Source of the DNA: an uncultured Erythrobacter sp.
Lineage (GTDB): Bacteria; Pseudomonadota; Alphaproteobacteria; Sphingomonadales; Sphingomonadaceae
Assembly (NCBI GenBank): GCA_947499095.1
Contig: CANMMR010000001.1
Location: 310,001 to 374,000 of the forward strand
DNA: 64,000 nucleotides
Reading direction: 5' to 3'
Positions 1-9,553 of this stretch are shown in pieces. Within the stretch, counting starts at the first letter, position 1; the number at the start of each line of letters is the position of its first letter. Position numbers and translations under genes: made by a program. The notes beneath the pieces were generated by a model. That model was given only the letters and a program-made list of their open reading frames with translations, was not told the origin of the DNA and did no database searches.

Positions 1-2
1 AC

Positions 3-341
3 AGCCTGCGCGCCACCGGCCGCGTCGTCCTGTTCAACCTGCTCGCCGCCCCCGTCGCCGTGGTCCTGCTGTTCACCGCCATCGGCCCGGCGATCGTGTT
101 CTGGTTCGTCAACGCGCTGCTGCTCGGGCGCGAGTTGCAGGACATGGTCTGGCTACGACACAGGCGTGACGCAGGCGAGGTCCAGCCGATTGGCGGCCTG
201 ACCCGCTTCGCGCTGGGCGGCGTCGTCGCCGGCCTGCTGGCGATACCCTTCATCAACCTTCTTGCGCCCATTATCGGCGCGGCGAGTGCGACGCACCTGG
301 TCCACCGCAGCACACGGAAACCGACCCACCATGCGCAGTAG
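3..341 (+). CDS. EI24/CysZ-like membrane protein, 3' end only
   Basis: The reading frame is open from the window edge, so the gene starts outside the window; the ORF track start at 60 is internal. The visible 112 residues contain two hydrophobic membrane segments around the motif NALLLGRELQDMVWLRH, which matches the conserved loop of EI24/CysZ-like inner-membrane proteins. A basic tail ends in HHAQ. The stop codon overlaps the start of the next gene, suggesting co-transcription. The substrate, if it is a transporter, cannot be told from this fragment; CysZ itself takes up sulfate, but EI24 proteins are diverse. Confidence 0.75.
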   Translation, partial: SLRATGRVVLFNLLAAPVAVVLLFTAIGPAIVFWFVNALLLGRELQDMVWLRHRRDAGEVQPIGGLTRFALGGVVAGLLAIPFINLLAPIIGAASATHLVHRSTRKPTHHAQ

Positions 342-744
342 CGTCCTTCTCGTCCTCCCATTCCTAGCGGCCTGCGCGACCACGCCGAGCGGACCCGAGG
401 CACCGGCGCAACAGCCGCGAGTAGCACCGCCGCCGCAGGACATCGTCACCGCGCCCTCAAGCGGCGGTTTCATCGCCCCCCGCGTCATGAACCTGCCGGG
501 GCTGGAAGGCGTGATCGGCAAGAACGAGACTGCTCTCGCCAACCTGTTCGGCCCGCCCCGGCTGACGGTGAAGGAAGGCGACGCACGTAAGCTGCAATTC
601 GTCGGCCCGGCCTGCGTGCTCGACATCTATCTCTACCCGCTCGAACCGCGCGGGGAGCCGAGCGCGACCTATGTCGACGCACGCCGGGCGAGCGACGGGC
701 TGGACGTGGACCGCGCGGCCTGCGTGAAGGCGCTGCGACGCTAA
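331..744 (+). CDS. small lipoprotein, unknown function
   Basis: 137 residues. I chose the ATG at 331 rather than the track start at 262 because it begins a lipoprotein signal: MRSSVLLVLPFLAACATT, with lipobox LAAC. The mature part has a Pro-rich linker followed by a compact domain (GVIGKNETALANLFGPPRL and ARKLQFVGPACVLDIYLYP) with two cysteines, one near the C terminus. This pattern recurs in sphingomonad hypothetical lipoproteins, as I recall, but I know of no function. It overlaps the end of the EI24 gene by 11 bp, so the two are probably translated from one mRNA. Confidence 0.8.
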   Translation: MRSSVLLVLPFLAACATTPSGPEAPAQQPRVAPPPQDIVTAPSSGGFIAPRVMNLPGLEGVIGKNETALANLFGPPRLTVKEGDARKLQFVGPACVLDIYLYPLEPRGEPSATYVDARRASDGLDVDRAACVKALRR

Positions 745-808
745 CCCGGTCTTAAGCAAACCGCGCTATGTCTCACCCGACGTGAAACTTACGGGAAGTG
801 GGCAGGCG

Positions 809-1738
809 ATGAGCGTGCATTTCGGCGAATTGGCGAAGAGAGTCGGCGCGGACGGCGCGATTACGGGCGCGGATGTGCTCGCATTGCGGCGCGAGGCGTG
901 GCCCGACGGGCGTATTTCGCAAGGCGAGGCCGAAGCGATCTTCGCGCTCAATCACGAGCTGGCGACCAAGCCTGCCGAATGGGTCGACTTCTTCGTCGAG
1001 GCATTGGGCGAGTATGTGATCAATCAGCGCGCTCCTGCAGGCTATGTCGATAGCGAGAACGCTCAATGGCTTATGAGCCAGATCGATGCCGACGGACAGC
1101 TGGGCTCGATGGCCGAGCTGGAATTGCTGGTCCGCGTGTTCGAGCGGGCGCAGAACGTGCCGCAGTCCCTGAAGGACTATGCGCTCAAACAGATGGAAAA
1201 GGCGGTCATCGAAGGCACCGGCCCGACCCGCGATGGCGGCGCGCTGGAAGCAGGCAATGTCAATGCGACCGAGGCGAAGTTGCTCCGCCGCGCGATCTTT
1301 GCGCCGGCCAGCGAGCGACCTGCCGTCGTCGGCCCGAACGAAGCAAGCATGCTATTCCGCCTGAAAGACGCGACGCTGGGTGCCGATAACGATCCGGAAT
1401 GGAAGCGGCTGTTCGTGCAGGGTGTCGCGAACTACCTGCAGGGCTACAGCGCCGAGAATGCCCAGATCAGCCGCGAGCGGGCGGGCGAGTTGCAGGCGTT
1501 CATGGCCGACACCTCCTCCAGCGTGGGCGGCTTTCTCGGCCGCATGGCGAAATCCGCACCGAACTCCTTCGGCGTAGTTTTCGGTCGAAACGATTACGAG
1601 CCGACGCGCGAGGAGCTTGTCGCCGAGGCCGAAGAGGTCACCAGCGACGAAACGGCCTGGCTGGCTGCGAAGATCGAAGCCGACGGCAAGGTCGACGAAT
1701 ACGAACAGGCTTTGCTCGATTTTCTCGCCAAGGACTGA
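809..1738 (+). CDS. hypothetical acidic cytoplasmic protein
   Basis: 309 residues from the ATG at 809, which has GGGAAG ten bases upstream; the track's GTG at 782 is less likely. No signal peptide or membrane segment is seen. The sequence is rich in Asp and Glu and has helical stretches with loops such as GADGAITGAD, QIDADGQLGS and KIEADGKVDE, which look like degenerate EF-hand or TerB-like loops repeated along the chain. Calcium or metal binding is only a guess. It stands alone between a lipoprotein gene and the convergent SUF operon. Confidence 0.75.
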   Translation: MSVHFGELAKRVGADGAITGADVLALRREAWPDGRISQGEAEAIFALNHELATKPAEWVDFFVEALGEYVINQRAPAGYVDSENAQWLMSQIDADGQLGSMAELELLVRVFERAQNVPQSLKDYALKQMEKAVIEGTGPTRDGGALEAGNVNATEAKLLRRAIFAPASERPAVVGPNEASMLFRLKDATLGADNDPEWKRLFVQGVANYLQGYSAENAQISRERAGELQAFMADTSSSVGGFLGRMAKSAPNSFGVVFGRNDYEPTREELVAEAEEVTSDETAWLAAKIEADGKVDEYEQALLDFLAKD

Positions 1739-1783
1739 CTAGGCCTTACCGCGCGGGTCATTCCTATCCGATACCCTGTCGAT

Positions 1784-2143
1784 CTAGACCATGAAGCTTT
1801 CGCCGCAGCCGCAGGCGCCTTTGGCGTTGGGATTGTCGAACACGAAGCCGGCGGTGAAGTCGTCCTCAACCCAGTCCATCGTGCTGCCGATCAGGTACAG
1901 CACGCTGGCGCTGTCGATGTAGAAGATGCCACCGGTGGTTTCGATCTTCTCGTCGAACTTGGCCTCTTCCGTGACGTAATCGACCGAATAGGCGAGGCCC
2001 GAACAGCCACGGCGTGGAGTCGAGAGTTTAACACCGATGGCATCCTCGGGCGCTTTCGCCATCAGGTCGGCGACCCGCTGCTCGGCCCGCTCGGTCAGGA
2101 TGATGGCGGCCTTGGGGGTGGGGCGGGTTTTGGTCTCGGTCAT
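1784..2143 (-). CDS. sufA: SufA-type Fe-S cluster carrier (HesB/IscA family)
   Basis: 119 residues. The ORF track extends this frame upstream, but the real start is the ATG whose first base is 2143: it overlaps the sufT stop by one base (TGATG) and begins MTETKTRPTPK. The three cluster-ligand cysteines are in GCSGLAYS and the C-terminal ACGCGESF, the A-type carrier signature. It accepts Fe-S clusters from the SufBCD scaffold and passes them to apo-enzymes in the cytoplasm. It is the last gene of the SUF operon. A second A-type protein (ErpA-like) lies at 32560. Confidence 0.93.
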   Translation of the reverse strand: MTETKTRPTPKAAIILTERAEQRVADLMAKAPEDAIGVKLSTPRRGCSGLAYSVDYVTEEAKFDEKIETTGGIFYIDSASVLYLIGSTMDWVEDDFTAGFVFDNPNAKGACGCGESFMV

Positions 2144-2661
2144 CAGAGCATCCCCAGTTCGAGGCGGGCCTCGTCCGTCATCTTCTCGGGGCCCCAAGGC
2201 GGATCCCAGACGAGATTGACCTCGGCATCGCGGACGCCCGGCACACTGGCGGCGCGCAATTCGACCTCGCCCGGCATGGTCTCCGCGACCGGGCAATGCG
2301 GCGTGGTCAACGTCATAGTGACCGTCACGTCGCTCTCTTCGTCCACGTCGACGCCATAGATCAGGCCGAGATCGTAGATATTCACCGGGATCTCGGGATC
2401 GTAAATCTCCTTCAGTGCGGCAACGACCGCCTCGTAAAGGTCGCCGCCCGGCGCGCCGGCAGGCACGTTCTCGGGTTTCTGCTGCAGGAAACCTTCGAGA
2501 TAGTCGCGCTTGCGCTCCATGCTCTCGCGCGGCGTCTCGTCCGTATCGACGGCATCCTCGACTCGTGCGCGTTTCGGCTTTTCGGGCTGCTTGCCCACGA
2601 CGTTGTCCGCCGGCGAGGGGGCCGCGATGAAATCCTGGTCGTTGTTCGTTTCTTCGCTCAT
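2143..2661 (-). CDS. sufT: SufT-like DUF59 (MIP18) Fe-S maturation protein
   Basis: 172 residues. An acidic, low-complexity N-terminal 70 residues precedes a DUF59 domain with DPEIPVNIYDLGLIY and TLTTPHCPVAETMPG, where the conserved cysteine lies. This family helps mature Fe-S proteins under high demand. The start overlaps the sufS stop (ATGA) and its stop overlaps sufA, so it belongs to the operon. The long N-terminal extension is a feature of SUF-linked alphaproteobacterial members, as far as I recall. Confidence 0.9.
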   Translation of the reverse strand: MSEETNNDQDFIAAPSPADNVVGKQPEKPKRARVEDAVDTDETPRESMERKRDYLEGFLQQKPENVPAGAPGGDLYEAVVAALKEIYDPEIPVNIYDLGLIYGVDVDEESDVTVTMTLTTPHCPVAETMPGEVELRAASVPGVRDAEVNLVWDPPWGPEKMTDEARLELGML

Positions 2662-3875
2662 CCGAAGATCCTTTGGGTACGGTCTATGCCGCGCAACAGG
2701 GCGGCGATATCGCTTTCGTCCGAGTAGAGCCCGAAGCTTGCCCGCGCGGTCGCGGGGACGCCGAGGTGCTCCATCAGCGGCTGTGCGCAGTGGTGTCCGG
2801 CACGGATCGCGACATTCTCTTCATCCAATATGGTGCCGAGATCGTGAGGATGAACCCCCTCCATCGCAAAACTGACGATCCCGGCGCTTTCGTCGGGCCC
2901 GAACAGCGTCACCGAATTGAGATTGCAGAGTTCGTCGCGCAATTGCCGCGCGAGGGCGCTCTCGTGGGCAAAGAGCCTGTCGGGACCCATCCCGGCGACA
3001 TAGTCGATCGCCGCATGGAGCGCGATCGCCTCGGTTATCATCGGCGTGCCTGCCTCGAAGCGCTGGGGCGGCGGGGCATAGGTGGTTTTGTCGAATGTGA
3101 CCTTGTCGATCATCGCGCCGCCGCCCTGCCATGGGGGCATGGCATCGAGGATCTCCTCGCGCGCCCACAGCACGCCGATGCCGGTGGGGCCGTAGAGTTT
3201 ATGGCCCGACCAGGCGTAGAAATCGCAATTCAGCGCCGCCATGTCGAGCGCCATGCGCGGTGCAGCCTGGCAGCCGTCGAGCATGATCTTAGCCCCGACC
3301 GAATGCGCGAGGTCGGCCGCCTTGCGCGCATCGAGCACCGAACCCAGAACATTCGATACATGCGCGAGAGAAACCAGTTTGGCTCGCGGCGTCAACAACG
3401 CCTCTAGCGCGCCGAGGTCGATCCTGTGGTCCTCGGTCAGCGGGCAGACGTCGATTTGCGCACCGGTGCGCTCGGCGACCATCTGCCAGGGGACGATATT
3501 GGAATGATGTTCCAGCGTGGAGAGGACGATCCGGTCGCCCTCGCCGATCTGCGTCATGCCCCAGCTGGCGGTCACGAGATTGATCGCCTCGGTCGCGCCG
3601 CGCACGAACACGACTTCGTTCTCGCTCCGTGCGCCCATGAAGTCCGCGACCCGGCGGCGCGCGGCTTCGTACCCCAACGTCATCTGGGCCGAGCGACCAT
3701 AGACTCCGCGATGCACGGTCGCATAATCGCGCCCCAGTGCATGGCTCATGGCGTCGATCACCGCCTGCGGTTTTTGCGCCGTCGCGGCCGTGTCGAGATA
3801 GTGCCACGGCGCGCCGTCGCCCGTCACGAGGCCGGGGAAATCCGCTTTGCGCGTCAGAGTTGCCGTCTCGCTCAC
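2658..3875 (-). CDS. sufS: SufS cysteine desulfurase
   Basis: 405 residues, a PLP enzyme taking sulfur from L-cysteine for cluster assembly. The PLP lysine is in WSGHKLYGPTG and the catalytic cysteine in AGHHCAQPL, the group II (SufS) pattern. The start is a GTG at 3875, overlapping the sufD stop as GTGA; the track's upstream extension runs back into sufD. The protein opens VSETATLTRKADFPG. I see no sufE in the operon, so the sulfur acceptor must be elsewhere or be replaced. Confidence 0.95.
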   Translation of the reverse strand: MSETATLTRKADFPGLVTGDGAPWHYLDTAATAQKPQAVIDAMSHALGRDYATVHRGVYGRSAQMTLGYEAARRRVADFMGARSENEVVFVRGATEAINLVTASWGMTQIGEGDRIVLSTLEHHSNIVPWQMVAERTGAQIDVCPLTEDHRIDLGALEALLTPRAKLVSLAHVSNVLGSVLDARKAADLAHSVGAKIMLDGCQAAPRMALDMAALNCDFYAWSGHKLYGPTGIGVLWAREEILDAMPPWQGGGAMIDKVTFDKTTYAPPPQRFEAGTPMITEAIALHAAIDYVAGMGPDRLFAHESALARQLRDELCNLNSVTLFGPDESAGIVSFAMEGVHPHDLGTILDEENVAIRAGHHCAQPLMEHLGVPATARASFGLYSDESDIAALLRGIDRTQRIFG

Positions 3876-4630
3876 AGGTTCCGGTCCACCTTGGCCAGCG
3901 CAACGTCCATAAGTTCGTCCCGCAGAGCCTCGTTGTCGAGATTGACCAGCGCATCGCCGAGGAACGCCTGTGCCAGCAGGCGCTGGGTAAGCTCCGGCGA
4001 GACGCCGCGCGCGGCCATGTAAAAGCGCGCATTCTCGTCCAATTGGCCGACACTGGCACCATGGGCGCATTTCACGTCGTCGGCGAAAATCTCGAGCTGC
4101 GGCACGGCATTCACGCTCGCGCCCTTTTCCAGCAACAGCCCCTTGAAGTCCTGCGCCGCATCGGTCTTTTGCGCATCGCGCACCACGTCGATCCGACCGA
4201 GGAAATTGCCCGTGCCATGGCCCCAGTGGACGGCTCGGACGACCTGATTGCTGGTCGCTTCAGGCTCTGCATGGGTCATGTGGGTCACGAATTCGCGCAC
4301 CGTTTCCCGACCGCCGACCGCGATGCCGCCAAGCTCGAAATGCGCGCCTTTCTTCAGCACGACCTCGATCTCCAGCCGCGCGAATTCGGCGGAGGCGAGA
4401 ACGGCGAAGAGCTCGCAAGTCGCGCCCTCGCCGACGGTCACGCGCCAGCGGTGCAATTCGGTCGGCTTGGTCGCCTCGCCATCCGCCACGACCAGCGTGT
4501 CGCGAAAGCTCTCGCCGGCGGCCACGTCGATCGTGCGCCATTGGTCGAGCGGGACGCCTTGCAGGCGCTCGACGCGCGAATAGCGCCAGGCTTCGTCCTT
4601 GCGGGTGGGGAGATCGGCGATTTCGCTCAT
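3872..4630 (-). CDS. sufD: SufD subunit of the SufBCD Fe-S scaffold
   Basis: 252 residues, shorter than enterobacterial SufD (about 420), a known trait of alphaproteobacterial SufD. It begins MSEIADLPTRKDEAWRYSR, the DEAWRYS motif being a SufD N-terminal hallmark. The C-terminal part has a beta-helix-like SufB/SufD core (CAHGASVGQLDENARFYMAARG). The start ATG overlaps the stop of the upstream secreted-protein gene as ATGA. It pairs with SufB to form the scaffold. Confidence 0.93.
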   Translation of the reverse strand: MSEIADLPTRKDEAWRYSRVERLQGVPLDQWRTIDVAAGESFRDTLVVADGEATKPTELHRWRVTVGEGATCELFAVLASAEFARLEIEVVLKKGAHFELGGIAVGGRETVREFVTHMTHAEPEATSNQVVRAVHWGHGTGNFLGRIDVVRDAQKTDAAQDFKGLLLEKGASVNAVPQLEIFADDVKCAHGASVGQLDENARFYMAARGVSPELTQRLLAQAFLGDALVNLDNEALRDELMDVALAKVDRNL

Positions 4631-5028
4631 AGCTTGCCTGCCCGGCTCTGCGCGAGGCGCATGACAGCCGTCTTGTGATAGGCATCCATGCACGGCACCG
4701 CGCCTTCCGCGATGGCCTCCACCTGTGCCTGCTTTTCCTTGCGGACGATGTCGGACGCCATCACCTCGTCGATCTGCGGAGCGAGTTCGCCCATGCAGGT
4801 CAGCATCGCGCCGCAGCGGATGGCATCGACCATTTCGTCGCCGCTGCTCGTCTTCGTGCGGCAGGTGAGTTTGCCGTCGACCTTGGCGAGGCCGCCGTTC
4901 CAGGCATGCATCCGCTCGCCGATGACGACGATCTGCTCCTCGACCTCGGTCTGCGGCGCCGGCGCGGCATCCTGCGCCGCGAGCGCCCCGGACGGGGCCA
5001 GCATCAGGGCAATCGCGAGCGTCCTCAT
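4627..5028 (-). CDS. secreted hypothetical protein inside the SUF operon
   Basis: 133 residues with a clear signal peptide: MRTLAIALMLAPSGALAAQ, cleavage likely after ALA. The mature part (about 115 residues) holds several cysteines (LTCRTK, IRCGAMLTCMGEL, VPCMDAYHK), which could form disulfides in the periplasm. Both ends overlap neighbours as ATGA (sufC upstream, sufD downstream), so it is made with the SUF proteins, though those work in the cytoplasm. I do not recognise the family. Its presence may simply be operon hitch-hiking. Confidence 0.85.
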   Translation of the reverse strand: MRTLAIALMLAPSGALAAQDAAPAPQTEVEEQIVVIGERMHAWNGGLAKVDGKLTCRTKTSSGDEMVDAIRCGAMLTCMGELAPQIDEVMASDIVRKEKQAQVEAIAEGAVPCMDAYHKTAVMRLAQSRAGKL

Positions 5029-5771
5029 GCCGCCATCACCGCGTCGTAGCCCTCTTCTTCGAGCCGCACGGCCAGTTCCGGCCCGCCGGTCTGGACGATC
5101 CGGCCCTGCGACAGGATCGAGACCTTGTCCGGTTTCACGACTTCGAGCAGGCGCTGGTAGTGCGTGATCAGCAGCACCGCCTTGTCCGGGGCGCGCATGA
5201 TCGAATTGATGCCCTCGCCCACGACGCGCAGCGCATCGATATCGAGGCCGCTATCGGTTTCGTCCAGCACGGCGAACTTGGGGTCGAGAATGCCCATCTG
5301 GACCATCTCGGCGCGCTTCTTCTCGCCGCCGGAGAAGCCGACATTGACGTGGCGCTTGAGCATCTCCGGATCGAGCTTGAGCAGCGCGGATTTTTCCTTG
5401 GCAAGCTTGAGGAATTCGCCGCCGGTCAGCGGCTCTTCGCCGCGCGCCTTGCGCTGCGAATTCAGCGCCTCGCGCAGGAACTGCACATTGGACACGCCGG
5501 GAATCTCGACCGGGTACTGGAAGCCCAGGAACAGCCCCGCCGCCGCCCGTTCGTGCGGCTCCATGTCGAGCAGGTCCTCGCCGTTGAAGCGCACGCTGCC
5601 GCCGGTCACTTCGTAACCCGGGCGGCCGCCGAGCACATAGGACAGCGTGGACTTGCCTGCGCCATTGGGGCCCATGATCGCATGGACCTCGCCCGCGGGC
5701 ACGGTCAGCGTGAGGCCGTTGAGGATGGTCTTGCCGTCGATCTCGGCAGTGAGGTTTTCGATTTCGAGCAT
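5025..5771 (-). CDS. sufC: SufC ABC-type ATPase of the SufBCD complex
   Basis: 248 residues. Walker A is MGPNGAGKSTLSYVLGG, the signature motif is VGFSGGEKKRAEM, and Walker B with catalytic glutamate is FAVLDETDSGLD; a switch histidine is in LLITHYQR. It drives conformational change of the SufBD scaffold during cluster assembly. It begins immediately after the stop of the DUF559 gene and overlaps the secreted-protein gene. Confidence 0.97.
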   Translation of the reverse strand: MLEIENLTAEIDGKTILNGLTLTVPAGEVHAIMGPNGAGKSTLSYVLGGRPGYEVTGGSVRFNGEDLLDMEPHERAAAGLFLGFQYPVEIPGVSNVQFLREALNSQRKARGEEPLTGGEFLKLAKEKSALLKLDPEMLKRHVNVGFSGGEKKRAEMVQMGILDPKFAVLDETDSGLDIDALRVVGEGINSIMRAPDKAVLLITHYQRLLEVVKPDKVSILSQGRIVQTGGPELAVRLEEEGYDAVMAA

Positions 5772-6307
5772 TTACCTGTCGTTCCTGCGCGGACCGCCGG
5801 TGCGGTTCGGGCGCGAATAGTGCTGGTTGGGATTGGCCTCGCGATGGGCGCGGGCCCGGGCTTTCTTGTCGGCGATACGCTCGCGCATCACGAGCGTGAG
5901 GCGCTGCAACACGTCGTCCATGTTCTCGAGGATCTCGGCGGCGGGTATGCGCATCACGCGGATGTCGACTGCCTCGAGGCTCTTGTCGCGGCGCTTGGCC
6001 AGCGTTTCGTCCGCATCCTCCTCGTCGATCATCACGGCGAGGCCGAGGTTGTGACAGTTGAAATCGACGATCGCGCTGCCGACCACGGCATGGCGGGTGA
6101 ATTTGTAGCGGCCCATGTCGGCCTCGGCGAATTTCTTCGCCAGCGCCTTGTGCGCCGGAGTCGAATGCCGCCGCAAGTCGCGCGCACGGTCATGCAGCGC
6201 ATCGAGCCGCTTATCCGAAATCTCCCACCCACGGCCCTTCTTCTTGAGGGAGGGGGTGTCGTCGGCGATCTCGGACGCGTCGCGAAGCTGGAGGGTCTTG
6301 CGGTCAG

Positions 6308-6311
<4 letters not shown>
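5772..6311 (-). CDS. DUF559 (Vsr-like endonuclease fold) protein in the SUF operon
   Basis: 179 residues. The core [15 protein letters not shown] ... [16 protein letters not shown] ... [21 protein letters not shown] follows the DUF559 layout (T-x-x-E-x-x-LW, kFrRQ, ivDF, then R-V-x-R-[IF]). The usual acidic/His active-site stretch (typically vEiDG..H) reads [12 protein letters not shown], so the nuclease centre may be altered. A basic, disordered C-terminal tail ends [12 protein letters not shown]. It overlaps the sufB stop and directly abuts sufC. Its role with Fe-S assembly is unknown. Confidence 0.8.
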
Positions 6312-7785
<1,474 letters not shown>

Positions 7786-7789
<4 letters not shown>

Positions 7790-8196
7790 GCCATTTCTTC
7801 CATTCGTGCGAGCTGCGTCAGCGGGATGGCCGCCAGCGCGCCGCGCAAAGCCTCGTTCACGACCGGCCAGTGCGGCTTGACCGAACACTCATGCTCGACC
7901 GAGCATTCCGTGCCCTCGACGCAGGCGGTCAATGCGATCGGCCCTTCGACGGCCTCGACGATATCCGCCACGCTGATCGCCGCCGCCGGGCGGGCCAATT
8001 GCAAGCCGCCGCCTGCGCCGCGTGTCGAGCGAATGAGGCCGGCTGCCGAGAGCTTGCTCACCAGCTTCTGCACCGTAGGCACCGGCAACCCGGTTTCATT
8101 CGCCAATTCCGCTGCATTCGTCCGCTCGCCTCCACAATGCCGCGATGCGGCGCACATTGTGACGACAGCATAATCTGCAAGGTTGGATAGGCGCAT
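7786..8196 (-). CDS. iscR: IscR-like Rrf2 family SUF regulator
   Basis: 136 residues with an N-terminal winged helix ([14 protein letters not shown] ... [20 protein letters not shown]). The [2Fe-2S] ligand cysteines are C92, C98 and C104 ([14 protein letters not shown]), the same numbering as in E. coli IscR. It heads the SUF operon and so probably represses or tunes it according to cluster status. A 21-bp palindrome 17 bp upstream of its start is the likely operator. Confidence 0.94.
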
Positions 8197-8212
8197 AGCT
8201 CAATCGCACTAA

Positions 8213-8233
8213 ATCGGACCAAATCGTTCCGAT
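8213..8233 (-). promoter_or_regulatory. palindromic operator candidate before the SUF operon
   Basis: On the minus strand the sequence reads ATCGGAACGATTTGGTCCGAT: arms ATCGGA/TCCGAT are perfect and 8 of 10 pairs match overall. It lies 17 bp upstream of the iscR start, where it would cover the core promoter or the transcription start. Autoregulation by the IscR-like protein is inferred from position; I did not match it to a published box. Confidence 0.6.
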
Positions 8234-8297
8234 TGCCGAGCTAATGGCCGAAACGCGTATTTTCAACGCATTTCCGCCAGTTGCGAGTCGTTAGCAG

Positions 8298-9212
8298 CTA
8301 GCGGATTTGCTTGTCCAGCTGCTTGGCTTCGCCCGATCCGAACAGGTCGACCGAGCCGTAGCCTTCCGGCCCGAGCATGTGGTGCACGGGCGAAGCGCCC
8401 TCCGGCAGCAGCCGCTTCGGCGTCCGCCCGGTGAAGAAGCGGATTTCCTTGATGAGATGCGCCTGATCGTAAAAAGCCTCGCGAATGTCGGCTTCGACCT
8501 CCTCCGAAAGCTCCGGGAGCGAAAGCAGCGTCGCCGCGCGGACCGCGCGATAACGTCGGACAAGCCGCACGGGGGACTGGCCGAAGAATTGCGCCACGAG
8601 TCGCTGCACCTGCCGACGCGAATAGGGCAGGCTTTCGTACAGTTCTTCGAGATCCGGCCGGAAAGAGGCGGACAGCCACTCCAGCGTACGATCGATGACG
8701 TTGAGATGCGCCTCCGGCAGGCGCGAGAGGTTGTGACGCACGACATCGGCCATGGCGTCGAGAATCCCCTCGTCGTCGAGTTCGCCCTTGCGCCAGCGCT
8801 GCGCCAACCCTTCGAACACTCGTGCGCGATCCTCGCTCAGCACACGGTCCGGCTCCAGGAAGCAGTCGTGGTGGTCGTTTACCGGCAAGCCGGTCATCGC
8901 TGCCCAGCCCCGGAAATTCAACGAGACGCCAAACATCTTGGCGGGCCCCTTGATGTGGAATTCGCGCGCCTGGCAAAGCGGGGCGAGGAAGAACGCGTCG
9001 CTCGTCTCGCCGACCTGGCCGTCGTCGAATTGCATCCGGCCGACGCCTTCTACAAAGGCCGTCATCTGGCCGGAATAGGCCGGCAGGACATCGACCAAGT
9101 CGGCATCCTTACAACGCCACACGTACAGGGCGTTCAGGTACCGCGAAAGATCGTCGGGCGCGGCGACGAAATGGAAAAGATGCTGCTCTTCGTCTGGTGA
9201 ATCGTCAGCCAA
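8298..9212 (-). CDS. AraC family transcriptional regulator
   Basis: 304 residues from a TTG start (LADDSPDEEQHLF) with a GGGGGC stretch upstream; no in-frame ATG lies nearby. The N-terminal two thirds resembles a ligand-sensing domain. The C-terminal 100 residues hold the two helix-turn-helix units, including YSRRQVQRLVAQFFGQSPVR and EAFYDQAHLIKEIRFFTGRTPKRL, the latter being the typical D-Q-[SA]-H-[FL] AraC signature. It stands alone, divergent from pyrD and back to back with the SUF operon. Its effector and targets cannot be told. Confidence 0.88.
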   Translation of the reverse strand: MADDSPDEEQHLFHFVAAPDDLSRYLNALYVWRCKDADLVDVLPAYSGQMTAFVEGVGRMQFDDGQVGETSDAFFLAPLCQAREFHIKGPAKMFGVSLNFRGWAAMTGLPVNDHHDCFLEPDRVLSEDRARVFEGLAQRWRKGELDDEGILDAMADVVRHNLSRLPEAHLNVIDRTLEWLSASFRPDLEELYESLPYSRRQVQRLVAQFFGQSPVRLVRRYRAVRAATLLSLPELSEEVEADIREAFYDQAHLIKEIRFFTGRTPKRLLPEGASPVHHMLGPEGYGSVDLFGSGEAKQLDKQIR

Positions 9213-9321
9213 CTGCGCCCCCGCCGCTTTGCCCCTATGCTTAATTGTATAAATACGTCATTGCTGCGAAGCGCAACCCGCTGTCAACAATCAATCCAGC
9301 CCCCATGCGCATGACGGTCGA

Positions 9322-9420
9322 CAAAAAAAGGGCGGCCCCAATACAGAGCCGCCCCTTGAAGTCGAGAACTCGTTGCAATGATGCTCCGAGCCCTTCGGGT
9401 CGCAGGAGTGTGATAGACCG
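9322..9420 (-). ncRNA. candidate small RNA between the AraC gene and pyrD
   Basis: The 341-bp gap 9213-9553 holds no credible gene. It contains a strong minus-strand terminator (9323-9355) with no protein gene upstream of it on that strand, because pyrD runs the other way. Preceding it in the minus-strand direction is a second hairpin (on the plus strand CTCCGAGCCCTTCGGGTCGCAGGAG, 9384-9408). A short independent transcript of about 100 nt, starting near 9420, would explain this. The 5' end is a guess and no known family was recognised. Confidence 0.5.
9323..9355 (-). terminator. rho-independent terminator (minus strand)
   Basis: A perfect 7-bp stem GGGCGGC/GCCGCCC with an 11-nt loop is followed on the minus strand by TTTTTTT. 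On the plus strand no T-run follows the stem, so its orientation is clear. It ends no annotated protein gene and so supports the small RNA above. Confidence 0.8.
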
Positions 9421-9553
9421 AGTCTGTTACATTTGATTGTATGCAAGCGACACTATCGCAAAATTCGTTATTGATGGCGCGCAATATGTGCCGACGAGAC
9501 CGGCCATTGCGCGGAATCTCGACAAGATCGCGGGCCTTCGCCATAGGCGCGCC

